From an uncultured Tenacibaculum sp. (GTDB lineage Bacteria > Bacteroidota > Bacteroidia > Flavobacteriales > Flavobacteriaceae), in the NCBI GenBank assembly GCA_947497895.1, contig CANMIL010000003.1, forward strand, positions 434,001 to 498,000: a stretch of 64,000 nucleotides of DNA. The letters run 5' to 3'. The notes below the pieces were generated by a model. The model was given only the letters and a program-made list of their open reading frames with translations, made no database searches and was not told the origin of the DNA. Positions 27,619 through 36,397 of this stretch are shown one piece after another. The position numbers and the translations under genes were made by a program. How positions within the stretch are numbered: position 1 is the stretch's first letter; every line of letters starts with the position of its first letter.

Positions 27619-27830
27619 CACTCAAGAGATGAAAAAATTAAAAGCTATGTTTAGAAAAAGCACCTGTATACAGGACTAAACAAAAATTGTAAATCAATAT
27701 TTAATCATAAACAACATTATATAAGGATATCAATCCTTACATAATTAATTCGTATTCATTATGGAGTTTTAAAACGAACTTCATAAATAGCATTTAGAAT
27801 AAATTATAAAAAACAATAAAAATTAAACAT

Positions 27831-29378
27831 ATGAAAACAACAATTAAAATTGCTCTTATCGCTATGACAGGAATGAGCTTCGGAGTGAAAGCTCAATTAA
27901 ACGTACCAGAAAATAAAATTAGATTTTCCGAAGCTAGAGGTTTTGATTATGACCCTTCAACTGATGCCATTTATTATAACGATTACAATACTGGAAGAGT
28001 TATAACCTTGGCACGTGGCGGACATATTGAAGCAAAGGGTAACATTGTTATCAACAGCGGAACAATAGGTAATCATTTTAAAAGAAAATTTGACTATAAC
28101 GGCGGTGGCTGGGCCAGAACATTAATAGAGTATGAAAATTCATTAATGTCATCTGGTAATTTCAGAATAGGTTCATATGGAGGAACAACCGACTACACCT
28201 ATTCATACTTAGGTTATGGTACTTATAACGATTCGAAGAACTTCAGGCTCTATCCTAGTGGTAATGCTTATTTTGGTTCAGACATTGCTGTTTCAGGACA
28301 CTATAAGTCTTCTAGAAGTTCATCAAATACATTTTTAAGAACTGATAACACAGGATACTCTGGATTCGGAGGAGGTAATTCTCTTGGTAATGGAGGTAAT
28401 ATACTCTTGTATGGTAAAGATCATGCAACACTACCAAACTTTATTAAATTTAGAAATGGTACTGGTGATAAGTTAGTAATTGATCAAAATGGAGATATTG
28501 GAATAGGAACAAGTACTCCAAGCGAAAAACTAGAAATTAAAAATGGAAGCTTGAAATTGAGTACAAACGATGCTACTGGTAATTATGAACTTAAATTCAA
28601 AGCAAATCATGATTACAACAACAAATTCACCATTACTTCCGGAAACACGGTCGTATTTCAAGAAAAAGTTATCCCTGATGTTGGCGGAACCTCTAATTCA
28701 AAATCCTATTTATCGAATTATTATGGCATTGGATTTGCGACAAATATATCAAACCCGACAAATAAAGAGCAAATTGATTTATATATAGCTGGAGCTGGAT
28801 CACCGAATGGTTCAGGAAATTTAGGAGTTGGTACAACAGATCCAAAATCTAAATTAGATGTTAATGGTAGCATTGTTGTCAAAAATGGACACAATTTATC
28901 TTGGGGAAATAAATATGGAGAAGGTATTCCCACAATAGCTGGAAATACATCTTCAGGTCTTCACTTTTACCCAAATGGAAGTACTTTGGGAGCAACAATG
29001 CAGATTTCAAAAGATGGTAAAACTAAGTTTATGAATAACATTGCGGTTTTAGGCAAAATAGAATCTAGAGAGGTTAAAGTTAGTAACACACCAACTGCTG
29101 ATTTCGTTTTCGAAGAAGACTATAATTTACCCTCATTAGAATCAGTAGACAAGCATATAAAAGAGAAAAAACACTTGCCTGAAATAGCTTCTGCCAAAGA
29201 AATGAAAAGAGATGGTGTGAATATTGGGGATTTCCAAATTCAGTTATTACAAAAAATTGAAGAGTTAACCTTATATACTATCGAGCAAGAGAGGAAGATT
29301 AAAGCTTTAGAAGAACAAACAAAAGAAATTAAAGAGCTAAAAGCGTTAGTTAATACATTACTTCAAGAAAGAAAGTAA
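27831..29378 (+). CDS. Exported tail-fibre-like repeat protein
   Basis: 515 residues with signal peptide (ending GVKAQ). The middle holds beta-rich repeats of the DGDIGIGTSTPSEKLEIKNG and NLGVGTTDPKSKLDVNGS kind, and the C-terminus has FEEDYNLPSLESVDKHIKEK then HLPEIASAKEM and a terminal coiled coil (about 460-515). This is a common Bacteroidota surface-protein design that borrows phage tail-fibre-like modules; no phage genes are near. A 633-residue relative lies at 49134-51035. Its role (surface fibre or adhesin) is inferred. A terminator follows. Confidence 0.85.
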   Translation: MKTTIKIALIAMTGMSFGVKAQLNVPENKIRFSEARGFDYDPSTDAIYYNDYNTGRVITLARGGHIEAKGNIVINSGTIGNHFKRKFDYNGGGWARTLIEYENSLMSSGNFRIGSYGGTTDYTYSYLGYGTYNDSKNFRLYPSGNAYFGSDIAVSGHYKSSRSSSNTFLRTDNTGYSGFGGGNSLGNGGNILLYGKDHATLPNFIKFRNGTGDKLVIDQNGDIGIGTSTPSEKLEIKNGSLKLSTNDATGNYELKFKANHDYNNKFTITSGNTVVFQEKVIPDVGGTSNSKSYLSNYYGIGFATNISNPTNKEQIDLYIAGAGSPNGSGNLGVGTTDPKSKLDVNGSIVVKNGHNLSWGNKYGEGIPTIAGNTSSGLHFYPNGSTLGATMQISKDGKTKFMNNIAVLGKIESREVKVSNTPTADFVFEEDYNLPSLESVDKHIKEKKHLPEIASAKEMKRDGVNIGDFQIQLLQKIEELTLYTIEQERKIKALEEQTKEIKELKALVNTLLQERK

Positions 29379-29399
29379 CCCTTTCTCAAAAAGAGTATA

Positions 29400-29428
29400 A
29401 AAAAACACCTCCAACGAGGTGTTTTTTT
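29400..29428 (+). terminator. Rho-independent terminator
   Basis: AAAACACCTC / GAGGTGTTTT stem with a CAAC loop and a T run, 22 bp after the stop codon of the fibre-like gene. Confidence 0.85.
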
Positions 29429-29524
29429 ATGTCTTATTTTATCATCCAATTTCAGTTAAAAATTTTAACAGTCTCAAAATCACAGATATTTAAAATTAAT
29501 TTTAATTTATTCTAAATAAAAAAC

Positions 29525-29532
29525 TATATTTG
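29525..29532 (+). promoter_or_regulatory. -7 element for the Cys-rich mini-protein
   Basis: TATATTTG fits TAnnTTTG, about 22 bp before the ATG at 29555. A second TATATTTG occurs at 29541-29548. Confidence 0.45.
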
Positions 29533-29554
29533 CATCGACTTATATTTGAAATGA

Positions 29555-29755
29555 ATGATTGTTTTTTATACTGATACTAAAAAAGTTAGGCAAATTTCTT
29601 CTGTAACTCCAACAACAATTGGGAGTGCTGCTTGCGATAGTGCATGCGCTACAAATTGTTTAAAGCCAAAAAGTAAATGCTGTAATAAGTACCTAAAAAA
29701 AGGCATCAACTGTAAGCGATGCCCTTTAACTTATAACTTTAAAGCTGTTTCTTAA
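29555..29755 (+). CDS. Cysteine-rich mini-protein (66 aa)
   Basis: 66 residues with eight Cys, concentrated in SAACDSACATNCLKPKSKCC and a basic end (YLKKGINCKRCPL). There is no signal peptide or double-glycine leader. The composition could bind a metal or an iron-sulfur cluster. Short proteins ending in a KCC...CKxCP pattern occur in other Flavobacteriia, as I recall them, so this is likely a real gene. A -7 box precedes it, and it converges on tyrS with the stop codons touching. Confidence 0.6.
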   Translation: MIVFYTDTKKVRQISSVTPTTIGSAACDSACATNCLKPKSKCCNKYLKKGINCKRCPLTYNFKAVS

Positions 29756-29756
29756 A

Positions 29757-31061
29757 CTATTCTACTTTTAATAAGAAGTAGTTTTTCTTTCCTCTTTGTA
29801 ATAACACGTATTTATCAGCGATTAAATCTGTACTAGTGATTGTATAATCATCTTTTACCTTTTCTTTATTCACTGAGATAGAGTTTTCTTTTAATGCTCT
29901 TCTTGCATCTCCATTGGACTTTAAGAAGTTTGTTTTCGCTGCTAACGCTCCAATCATATCCAACCCTTCAGAAAAATCTTCGTTAGAAACAGAAGCCTGA
30001 GGAACTCCATCAAAAACGTCTAAGAATGTTTGCTCATCCAAACTCTTTAAATCTTCCGCAGTAGATTTTCCAAACAAAATATTTGACGCCGCAATGGCTT
30101 TATCTAATTCTTCTTTAGAATGCACAAAAATAGTTACCTCTTCTGCTAATCGTTTTTGTAAAACTCTTACATGAGGTGCTTCTTTATGCTCTTCAATTAA
30201 ACTATCAATGGTTTCTTTATCTAAGAACGTAAAGATTTTAATATACTTTTCAGCATCTTCATCCGAAGTGTTTAACCAAAACTGGTAGAATTTATATACC
30301 GATGTTTTATCAGCATCTAACCATACGTTACCGCCTTCAGATTTACCGAATTTAGAACCATCTGCTTTGGTTATTAATGGACAAGTAGCTGCATATGCTT
30401 TTACCTCTTCACCAACATTCATTCTTCTCACTAATTCGGTTCCAGTCGTAATATTTCCCCACTGATCTGAACCTCCCATTTGAAGCTTACAATTGTGCGC
30501 TTTATGTAAATGATAGAAATCGTATCCTTGAATTAACTGATAAGTAAACTCTGTAAAACTCATTCCTGCTCCACCTTCGCCAGAAATCCTCTTCTTTACA
30601 GAATCTTTTGCCATCATATAGTTTACTGTAATTCTTTTTCCAACATCACGAGCAAATTCGATAAATGAAAAATCTTTCATCCAATCGTAATTGTTCACCA
30701 ATACTGGAGAATTTTCAGCACCATTATCAAAATCAAGAAAACGTCCTAACGTTCTTTTAATTCCAGCAACATTATGCGCTAATGCTTCTTCATTTAAAAG
30801 ATTACGCTCATCTGATTTTCCAGATGGATCACCAATCATTCCTGTTGCACCTCCTACTAAAGCAATTGGCTTGTGCCCTGCTTTTTCAATGTGCACTAAT
30901 AAAATAATAGGTACTAAACTACCGATATGCAATGAATCTGAAGTTGGATCAAAACCAATATACGCTGTCGTCATTTCCTTTTGTAATTGGTCTTCTGTTC
31001 CAGGCATAATATCGTGAATCATTCCACGCCACTGTAGTTCTTCAACTAAATTCTTGGTCAT
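29757..31061 (-). CDS. tyrS: Tyrosyl-tRNA synthetase
   Basis: I start at the ATG at 31061 ([14 protein letters not shown]), which matches the family; the 14 extra upstream codons are not supported, as the -7 box at 31082-31089 overlaps them. The 434-residue class I enzyme shows the HIGH-like HIGS in [13 protein letters not shown], the KMSKS-like KFGKSEGGN, tyrosine-pocket residues in [12 protein letters not shown] and GGSDQWGNI, and a C-terminal S4 RNA-binding domain ([15 protein letters not shown]). Confidence 0.97.
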   Translation of the reverse strand: MTKNLVEELQWRGMIHDIMPGTEDQLQKEMTTAYIGFDPTSDSLHIGSLVPIILLVHIEKAGHKPIALVGGATGMIGDPSGKSDERNLLNEEALAHNVAGIKRTLGRFLDFDNGAENSPVLVNNYDWMKDFSFIEFARDVGKRITVNYMMAKDSVKKRISGEGGAGMSFTEFTYQLIQGYDFYHLHKAHNCKLQMGGSDQWGNITTGTELVRRMNVGEEVKAYAATCPLITKADGSKFGKSEGGNVWLDADKTSVYKFYQFWLNTSDEDAEKYIKIFTFLDKETIDSLIEEHKEAPHVRVLQKRLAEEVTIFVHSKEELDKAIAASNILFGKSTAEDLKSLDEQTFLDVFDGVPQASVSNEDFSEGLDMIGALAAKTNFLKSNGDARRALKENSISVNKEKVKDDYTITSTDLIADKYVLLQRGKKNYFLLKVE

Positions 31062-31081
31062 ATCTTTCTGTTTTAAGTGAA

Positions 31082-31089
31082 CAAAGATA
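31082..31089 (-). promoter_or_regulatory. -7 element for tyrS
   Basis: Minus-strand TATCTTTG, 20 bp before the ATG at 31061. The close spacing supports the downstream ATG as start. Confidence 0.5.
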
Positions 31090-31122
31090 CATTTATCAAA
31101 CAAAAAATTCTATTTTCGCAGT

Positions 31123-32136
31123 ATGATTTTAGTTACCGGTGGAACAGGTTTAGTTGGCTCTCATTTATTGTATCATTTAGCCTTGCTTAATGACCCCATT
31201 TTAGCTATTTATCGAAGTGAAGAAAAGATAAAAAGTACCCAAAGAGTTTTTTCATATTATACCGATAAATCGGATGTTCTTTTTGATAAAATAGAATGGA
31301 TTAAAGCTGATATCACTGATATTCCATCTCTTAATAAAGTCTTTTCTAATCCAATCACCAAAGTTTATCATTGTGCCGCTTTAGTTTCTTTTGATCCAAA
31401 GGACTATAAGAAAATGCGTCGCGTAAACATTGATGGAACGGCCAATATTGTTAACTTTTGTATCGACCATAATGTTGAAAGGCTTTGCTTTGTTAGTTCA
31501 ATCGCAGCTGTTGGTGATGCTTTAAATGGACAATTTATTCATGAAGAAAATGAGTGGGTAGACACTGGAGATCAACACGGATACGCAATTACGAAATATG
31601 GTGCTGAAATGGAAGTATGGCGTGGTAGTCAGGAAGGGCTTACGGTAGCTATTGTAAATCCAGGTGTTATTCTTGGTAGTGGTTTTTGGGACGAAGGTTC
31701 TGGGAAATTATTCGCTCAAGCCTATGAGAACTTCAAGTTTTACACGGAAGGAGTTACAGGTTTTGTAGGGGTTAATGATGTTGTAAAAGCAATGATTTCT
31801 TTAATTAACTCCAACATACAAAACGACCGTTTTATTTTGGTTTCTGAGAATAAATCTTTTAAAGAAATTTTAGGTGAAATTGCCACAACATTCGGTAAGA
31901 AAGCTCCTTCAATAAAAGTAGGCAAGTTTATGACAGAAGTTGCATGGAGATTCGATTGGTTGCTTACCAAATTAACTGGAAAAACTCCTTTACTAACTAA
32001 AAATTCTGCAAGATCATCTCACCATAAATCATACTATACTTCAGAAAAAATTCAAAAGACATTAAACTTCGAGTTTACGCCAATTTCTAAATGCATTGCT
32101 TCTGTTTGCGAAGATTATAGGAAAGGAGTCCAGTAA
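31123..32136 (+). CDS. NAD(P)-dependent epimerase/dehydratase (extended SDR)
   Basis: 337 residues. The Rossmann glycine motif is VTGGTGLVGSHLL at residues 4-16 and the catalytic YxxxK is YAITKYGAE at about 155, with upstream Ser in CFVSSIAAVG. It resembles the dihydroflavonol-reductase-like branch. The substrate is unknown. It is divergent from tyrS and convergent with the DUF4296 gene, a gene order I associate with Flavobacteriia core regions. Confidence 0.9.
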   Translation: MILVTGGTGLVGSHLLYHLALLNDPILAIYRSEEKIKSTQRVFSYYTDKSDVLFDKIEWIKADITDIPSLNKVFSNPITKVYHCAALVSFDPKDYKKMRRVNIDGTANIVNFCIDHNVERLCFVSSIAAVGDALNGQFIHEENEWVDTGDQHGYAITKYGAEMEVWRGSQEGLTVAIVNPGVILGSGFWDEGSGKLFAQAYENFKFYTEGVTGFVGVNDVVKAMISLINSNIQNDRFILVSENKSFKEILGEIATTFGKKAPSIKVGKFMTEVAWRFDWLLTKLTGKTPLLTKNSARSSHHKSYYTSEKIQKTLNFEFTPISKCIASVCEDYRKGVQ

Positions 32137-32144
32137 TAAAAGCT

Positions 32145-32600
32145 CTATTTCTTCTTTAATTCCTCCATCTTAATCTTAGGTCGATCAAGAATAGGTTTAT
32201 CACCTACTACATTTGTTTCCTTTAATTTTGTTAACTCAGGTCTGTTTAAAGAGTCTTTAGCTCTTTTTTTACCACGATATAGGGTGCTTAAACTATCTAT
32301 TTTCTTTTTCACCTGTTTTAAGATTTCAGAGTACTCATCTGCTTTTGAAGTGTAGTATATATTACTTCTCTCAAATCTTGTCGTATCAATTTTATACTTT
32401 TCGTAGATTAAGAACACATAGTTAGACTCCTTTTTTAAATGTTTGTTTTTAATGTTTTTAGCGGAAGAAGCCAAATACATATCCGTTAAAAAAGAAACCA
32501 TGGAATCTTTTGGTATTAAATCCTTTGGCTTCTCGTAAATAGTATTACTTGTACAAGAAGCCAAAAGAATTAACAAGAAAATGTATAAAATTTTATTCAT
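32145..32600 (-). CDS. DUF4296 lipoprotein
   Basis: 151 residues with a lipobox ending at Cys16 (LLILLASC) and the DUF4296 core (KDSMVSFLTDMYLASSAK, IDTTRFERSNIYYTSKADEYSEIL). The family is restricted to Bacteroidota and uncharacterised. Its start overlaps the stop region of the dihydroorotase gene by one base, so the two are co-transcribed. Confidence 0.88.
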   Translation of the reverse strand: MNKILYIFLLILLASCTSNTIYEKPKDLIPKDSMVSFLTDMYLASSAKNIKNKHLKKESNYVFLIYEKYKIDTTRFERSNIYYTSKADEYSEILKQVKKKIDSLSTLYRGKKRAKDSLNRPELTKLKETNVVGDKPILDRPKIKMEELKKK

Positions 32601-33934
32601 TATCTAGTAAACGCTAATCGTTGTCCTTTAATCTCATCGTTAAATTCACCCTCATTATAAATAAGGTTACCACTAACGAACGTATGCGTTATTTTATTCG
32701 AAAACTCTTGACCTTCAAATGGAGACCATCCACATTTATAAAGAATATTCTCTTTTTCAACTTTCCAAGAATCATTCGGATCTACCAACACTAAATCGGC
32801 ATAGAATCCTTCTCTAATATAACCTCTTTTTTCTACCTTGAAAATAATTGATGGGTTATGACTCATTTTTTCAACAGCCTTTTCAATAGATAACACACCT
32901 TCTTTCACCTTTTCTAACACAGCAACAACTGCATGTTGTACTAATGGCCCTCCACTTGGAGCTTTGGTGTATACGTTATCTTTTTCTTCTAAAGTATGAG
33001 GAGCGTGATCTGTTGCAATGATATCAATTCTGTCATCTAATAAAGCCTCCCAAAGCGCATCTCTATCTTCTTCTCTTTTAACTGCTGGATTCCATTTAAT
33101 ATGTGTTCCTTTTTCATCATAATCTTTATCAGTAAACCATAAATGATGTACACATACCTCAGCTGTAATTTGCTTTTCTTCTAAAGGAATGTCATTTCTA
33201 AACAACTCCATTTCTTTTGCTGTAGACAAATGGAAAACATGTAAACGCGCTCCAGTTTTCTTAGCCAATTCAATAGCTTTTGAAGATGATAAATAACATG
33301 CTTCTTCGCTACGTATTATTGGATGGTATTTGATTGGAATATCTTCACCATACTTTTCAACGAATTCTTTAGTATTTTTTCTGATCGTTCCTTCGTCTTC
33401 ACAATGAACCGATATTGGAAGCTTTGTTGAAGAGAAAATTCTTTCCAACACTTCTTCATCGTCCACCAACATATTTCCTGTTGAAGATCCTAAAAACAAT
33501 TTGATTCCAGCTACATTTTTCGGATCTGTTTTTAACAACTCCTCTAAATTATCATTAGTACCTCCAAACATGAATGAATAATTCGCATAAGAAGTCTTAC
33601 TTGCTATTTCAAATTTATCTTCTAACAACTCTTGAGTGGTTGCCTGAGGAACAGTATTGGGCATTTCTATAAAAGAAGTAATACCACCTGCAACAGCAGC
33701 TTTACTTTCTGTACCAATGTTTGCTTTATGTGTTAAACCTGGCTCACGGAAATGTACCTGGTCGTCTATCATTCCAGGAATTAAATACTTCCCTTCTGCT
33801 TCAATAATGATCGCTTCACTCGATTCAATATTCTCTGCTATTTGCTTTATATAGGCCCCTTCGACAAGAACATCGCCAACAAAAACCTTATTTTCATTAA
33901 CGATCTTTGCTTTTTTTATTAAGTATGACTGCAT
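32600..33934 (-). CDS. pyrC: Dihydroorotase
   Basis: 444 residues of the amidohydrolase fold, third step of pyrimidine synthesis. Metal ligands are visible: DQVHFREPG (variant of D-x-H), the Lys in GIKLFLGSSTGNM, His in ISVHCED, His in LHVFHLST and Asp in IIATDHAPHTLEE. Length and motifs fit the long type I dihydroorotase. It lies between DUF4296 and the glycosyltransferase, with one-base spacing on both sides. Hydantoinase or allantoinase activity is the main alternative but is less likely. Confidence 0.93.
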   Translation of the reverse strand: MQSYLIKKAKIVNENKVFVGDVLVEGAYIKQIAENIESSEAIIIEAEGKYLIPGMIDDQVHFREPGLTHKANIGTESKAAVAGGITSFIEMPNTVPQATTQELLEDKFEIASKTSYANYSFMFGGTNDNLEELLKTDPKNVAGIKLFLGSSTGNMLVDDEEVLERIFSSTKLPISVHCEDEGTIRKNTKEFVEKYGEDIPIKYHPIIRSEEACYLSSSKAIELAKKTGARLHVFHLSTAKEMELFRNDIPLEEKQITAEVCVHHLWFTDKDYDEKGTHIKWNPAVKREEDRDALWEALLDDRIDIIATDHAPHTLEEKDNVYTKAPSGGPLVQHAVVAVLEKVKEGVLSIEKAVEKMSHNPSIIFKVEKRGYIREGFYADLVLVDPNDSWKVEKENILYKCGWSPFEGQEFSNKITHTFVSGNLIYNEGEFNDEIKGQRLAFTR

Positions 33935-33935
33935 T

Positions 33936-34658
33936 TTATTTAGGTAATCCGTTTAATCTCATTTTTATTACTCCAAAAAGAGCTTCGTAAACAATACCTC
34001 CACTCATTTTAGATTCTCCTCTGGTTCTATCCGTAAATATCACCGAGACCTCATTTATTTTAAAGTTGTGCTTCCAAGCCTTATATTTCATTTCAATTTG
34101 GAAAGCATACCCTACAAATTTTACTTTGTCTAGTTTTATAGTTTCTAGTACTTCACGCTTCCAACAAACAAAACCTGCTGTCGTATCATGTACAGGAATT
34201 CCAGTAATAAAACGCACATATTTAGAGGCAAAATACGATAATAACACTCTGTTCATTGGCCAATTTACCACGTTTACTCCAACAGAATACCTCGATCCAA
34301 CGGCAACATCTCCTCCTTCTTCTGCACAAGATTTATACAATCGTACTAAATCATTAGGATTGTGCGAAAAATCAGCATCCATCTCAATAATGTATTCATA
34401 TCCTTTTGATAAAGCCCATTTAAAACCATGGATATAAGCAGTACCTAATCCATTTTTACCAGATCTTTCCTCTAGAAATAGTTGTCCTTCATACTCTTTT
34501 TGTAGTTCCTTTACAATGGAAGCAGTGCCATCAGGAGAGTTGTCATCAACAACCAAAACATCAAACTTTTTTTCTTGACTAAATGTAGCCCTTATTATAG
34601 CCTCTATATTTTCTTTTTCATTATATGTAGGAATAATAACTACGGTGTCTGACATCAT
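33936..34658 (-). CDS. Polyprenol monophosphomannose synthase-like GT2 glycosyltransferase
   Basis: 240 residues. The GT2 nucleotide-sugar motifs are VIIPTYNEKENIEAII, VVDDNSPDGTA and the DxD-like EMDADFSHNP; FTDRTRGESKMSG near the C-terminus is the Dpm1 signature. It should transfer mannose (or another sugar) from GDP to polyprenyl phosphate on the inner membrane face. No C-terminal membrane helices, as in the soluble Dpm1 type. It heads the dihydroorotase/DUF4296 operon. Confidence 0.92.
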   Translation of the reverse strand: MMSDTVVIIPTYNEKENIEAIIRATFSQEKKFDVLVVDDNSPDGTASIVKELQKEYEGQLFLEERSGKNGLGTAYIHGFKWALSKGYEYIIEMDADFSHNPNDLVRLYKSCAEEGGDVAVGSRYSVGVNVVNWPMNRVLLSYFASKYVRFITGIPVHDTTAGFVCWKREVLETIKLDKVKFVGYAFQIEMKYKAWKHNFKINEVSVIFTDRTRGESKMSGGIVYEALFGVIKMRLNGLPK

Positions 34659-34678
34659 ATTTTTTATATAAATATGCG

Positions 34679-34686
34679 CAAAGATA
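34679..34686 (-). promoter_or_regulatory. -7 element for the Dpm1-like/dihydroorotase/DUF4296 operon
   Basis: Minus-strand TATCTTTG about 20 bp before the ATG. Confidence 0.5.
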
Positions 34687-34834
34687 CACTAAAATATTCC
34701 TAATTTTCTTTTATAAAAAACTAATTTTTTCTAAAAAAAACACATAATTCACAAACCTATTAATCTCTCTTTTTTGGTATTAATTTGATTCTTGACAACA
34801 CATAATTTGATATTCTTAAATGAAAAAAATCATG

Positions 34835-34842
34835 TATTTTTG
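34835..34842 (+). promoter_or_regulatory. -7 element for the DUF4271/hemD pair
   Basis: TATTTTTG fits TAnnTTTG, 27 bp before the TTG start; a TTG at 34807-34809 lies 25 bp upstream, slightly beyond the usual -33 spacing. Confidence 0.45.
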
Positions 34843-34869
34843 TATTAAATAGATTTAAAAACGTAATCC

Positions 34870-35511
34870 TTGCAAGCAATTGAACTCACTAATAATAAAG
34901 AAAGCTGGTTCACCCTAGTTCTTTTGTTTTCTTTTGTTCTTATTGCTCTCTTGAAACTATTAAAACCAAAACAACTTGTTGGTTATAGTATCGCATTTTT
35001 TAGTCCTGGTTTTTTTCAAAAGAAGGCAGAAGAGTTTATCAGTATTTTTACACCTTTTAAACTCACATTGTTTGCTTTTAGCATTATTATGATTTCATTG
35101 GTATTTCACTCTTCATTCAGTGATTTATTTTTTGAAAACCAAGGATTTCAGCCATTTTTAAAAACACTTGCAGCCATTTTCGGCTATATTCTCATAAAGT
35201 ACTTTATTGATATTTTCTTAGCTAACGTACTCGCACTTAAAGAAAATGTCAATTATTTTTTACAGCTCAAGTACGGGTATCTTTTCACCGTTTGCTTGCT
35301 AATTTTTCCAATATTAATATTGAACAAATATGCCATTAAAAGTGGCTATTTTTTACTCTCATCATTCATTATTCTTCTTATTTTCAGGACACTGTTAATT
35401 TTATTTAATAATAAAAGACTCATTCTAGGTAAGTTGTTTTATTTTATTTTGTACTTTTGCACACTTGAAATAGCTCCGCTATTGATTCTTTATAAAATAA
35501 CAACTACGTAA
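34870..35511 (+). CDS. DUF4271 membrane protein
   Basis: 213 residues starting at TTG, the first codon in frame after the promoter; no ATG fits. Six or seven membrane helices, with the typical LLKLLKPKQLVGYSIAFFSPGF segment near the N-terminus. DUF4271 proteins of Bacteroidota have no known function. The stop is 10 bp before hemD, a pairing found repeatedly in the phylum, so a link to haem synthesis or simple co-transcription is possible. Confidence 0.87.
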   Translation: MQAIELTNNKESWFTLVLLFSFVLIALLKLLKPKQLVGYSIAFFSPGFFQKKAEEFISIFTPFKLTLFAFSIIMISLVFHSSFSDLFFENQGFQPFLKTLAAIFGYILIKYFIDIFLANVLALKENVNYFLQLKYGYLFTVCLLIFPILILNKYAIKSGYFLLSSFIILLIFRTLLILFNNKRLILGKLFYFILYFCTLEIAPLLILYKITTT

Positions 35512-35521
35512 AGAGAAATTT

Positions 35522-36271
35522 ATGAAAGTGAAAACTATTTTAGTATCCCAGCCAGCCCCTAAAACCGAAACTTCTCCTTATTTTGACTTAGCCGACAAGC
35601 TGAAAGTTAAAGTTGACTTCCGCTCTTTTATTCATGTTGAAGGTATACCTGTAAAAGAGGTAAGAGCGCAAAAGATTGACCTAAATAACTATACAGCTAT
35701 TATTTTAACCAGTAGAAATGCAGTTGACCACTTCTTTAGAATTGCTGAAGAAATGCGTTTCACAGTTCCAGATGACATGAAATACTTCTGTCAATCTGAA
35801 GCAGTTGCTTACTATTTACAGAAATACGTTGTTTACAGAAAGCGTAAGATTTATGTAGGAACAAGAACATTTCCTGAGTTAACTAAGTTAATTAAAAAGC
35901 ATAAGGATGAGAAATTCTTATTACCGTCATCAGACAAATTAAAAGCTTTAATTCCAAATGAATTAGACAAATTAGGTGTTGATTGGACACGAGCTGATTT
36001 GTACAGAACGGTAGTAAGTGATTTATCGGATCTAGAAAATGTTTTCTACGACATTTTAGTATTCTTTAGTCCTTCGGGAATTGAAAGTTTATACAAGAAT
36101 TTCCCTAATTTTAAACAGAATGATACACGTATCGCTGTTTTTGGAAATTCAACTAAAAAAGCAGTAGAGGACAGGGGATTGAGAGTTGACATTGCTGCAC
36201 CAGCACCAGAAACACCTTCAATGACTATGGCACTGGAAAAATACATTAAATCCGCTAGTGGGAAAAGGTAG
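35522..36271 (+). CDS. hemD: Uroporphyrinogen-III synthase
   Basis: 249 residues of the HEM4 fold. Two Rossmann-like halves are visible: the first with FRSFIHVEGIPVKEV and IILTSRNAVDHFF, the second with LLPSSDKLKALIPNEL, LYRTVVSDLSDL and ILVFFSPSGIESLY (the conserved phosphate/propionate-binding region). It converts hydroxymethylbilane to uroporphyrinogen III in haem synthesis. It follows DUF4271 and is closed by a terminator. Confidence 0.9.
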   Translation: MKVKTILVSQPAPKTETSPYFDLADKLKVKVDFRSFIHVEGIPVKEVRAQKIDLNNYTAIILTSRNAVDHFFRIAEEMRFTVPDDMKYFCQSEAVAYYLQKYVVYRKRKIYVGTRTFPELTKLIKKHKDEKFLLPSSDKLKALIPNELDKLGVDWTRADLYRTVVSDLSDLENVFYDILVFFSPSGIESLYKNFPNFKQNDTRIAVFGNSTKKAVEDRGLRVDIAAPAPETPSMTMALEKYIKSASGKR

Positions 36272-36302
36272 TACGAGATAGTCTATCTAAAGAAATTCAT
36301 GA

Positions 36303-36328
36303 AGCCACCAAGTTATTTGGTGGTTTTT
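36303..36328 (+). terminator. Rho-independent terminator after hemD
   Basis: GCCACCAA / TTGGTGGT stem with a short loop and six T residues, 32 bp after the stop codon. Confidence 0.85.
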
Positions 36329-36397
36329 TATTTTATTCTGTAATGATTAATTTTTGATTTCGACTTTACTTATCATAACTTTATTGAAAAGTAATCA

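Larger units (their letters stand above)
27417..27830. other. Divergent regulatory interval
   Basis: The 414 bp between the Cys-motif gene and the fibre-like gene hold a minus-strand promoter, a palindromic operator candidate, a plus-strand -7 box, a 16-codon open frame at 27629-27679, and two palindromes (CCTGTATACAGG at 27663-27674 and TAAGGAT-atca-ATCCTTA at 27722-27739) in the long leader of the plus-strand gene. Confidence 0.6.

Noticed and set aside
27831..29378. Prophage tail-fibre gene
   Set aside because: The protein has a Sec signal peptide and no phage structural, integrase or lysis genes are nearby; the same design at 49134 is also isolated. It is a surface protein.
31062..31103. 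14-residue N-terminal extension of tyrS
   Set aside because: Does not match the family start, and the -7 box at 31082-31089 lies inside it.
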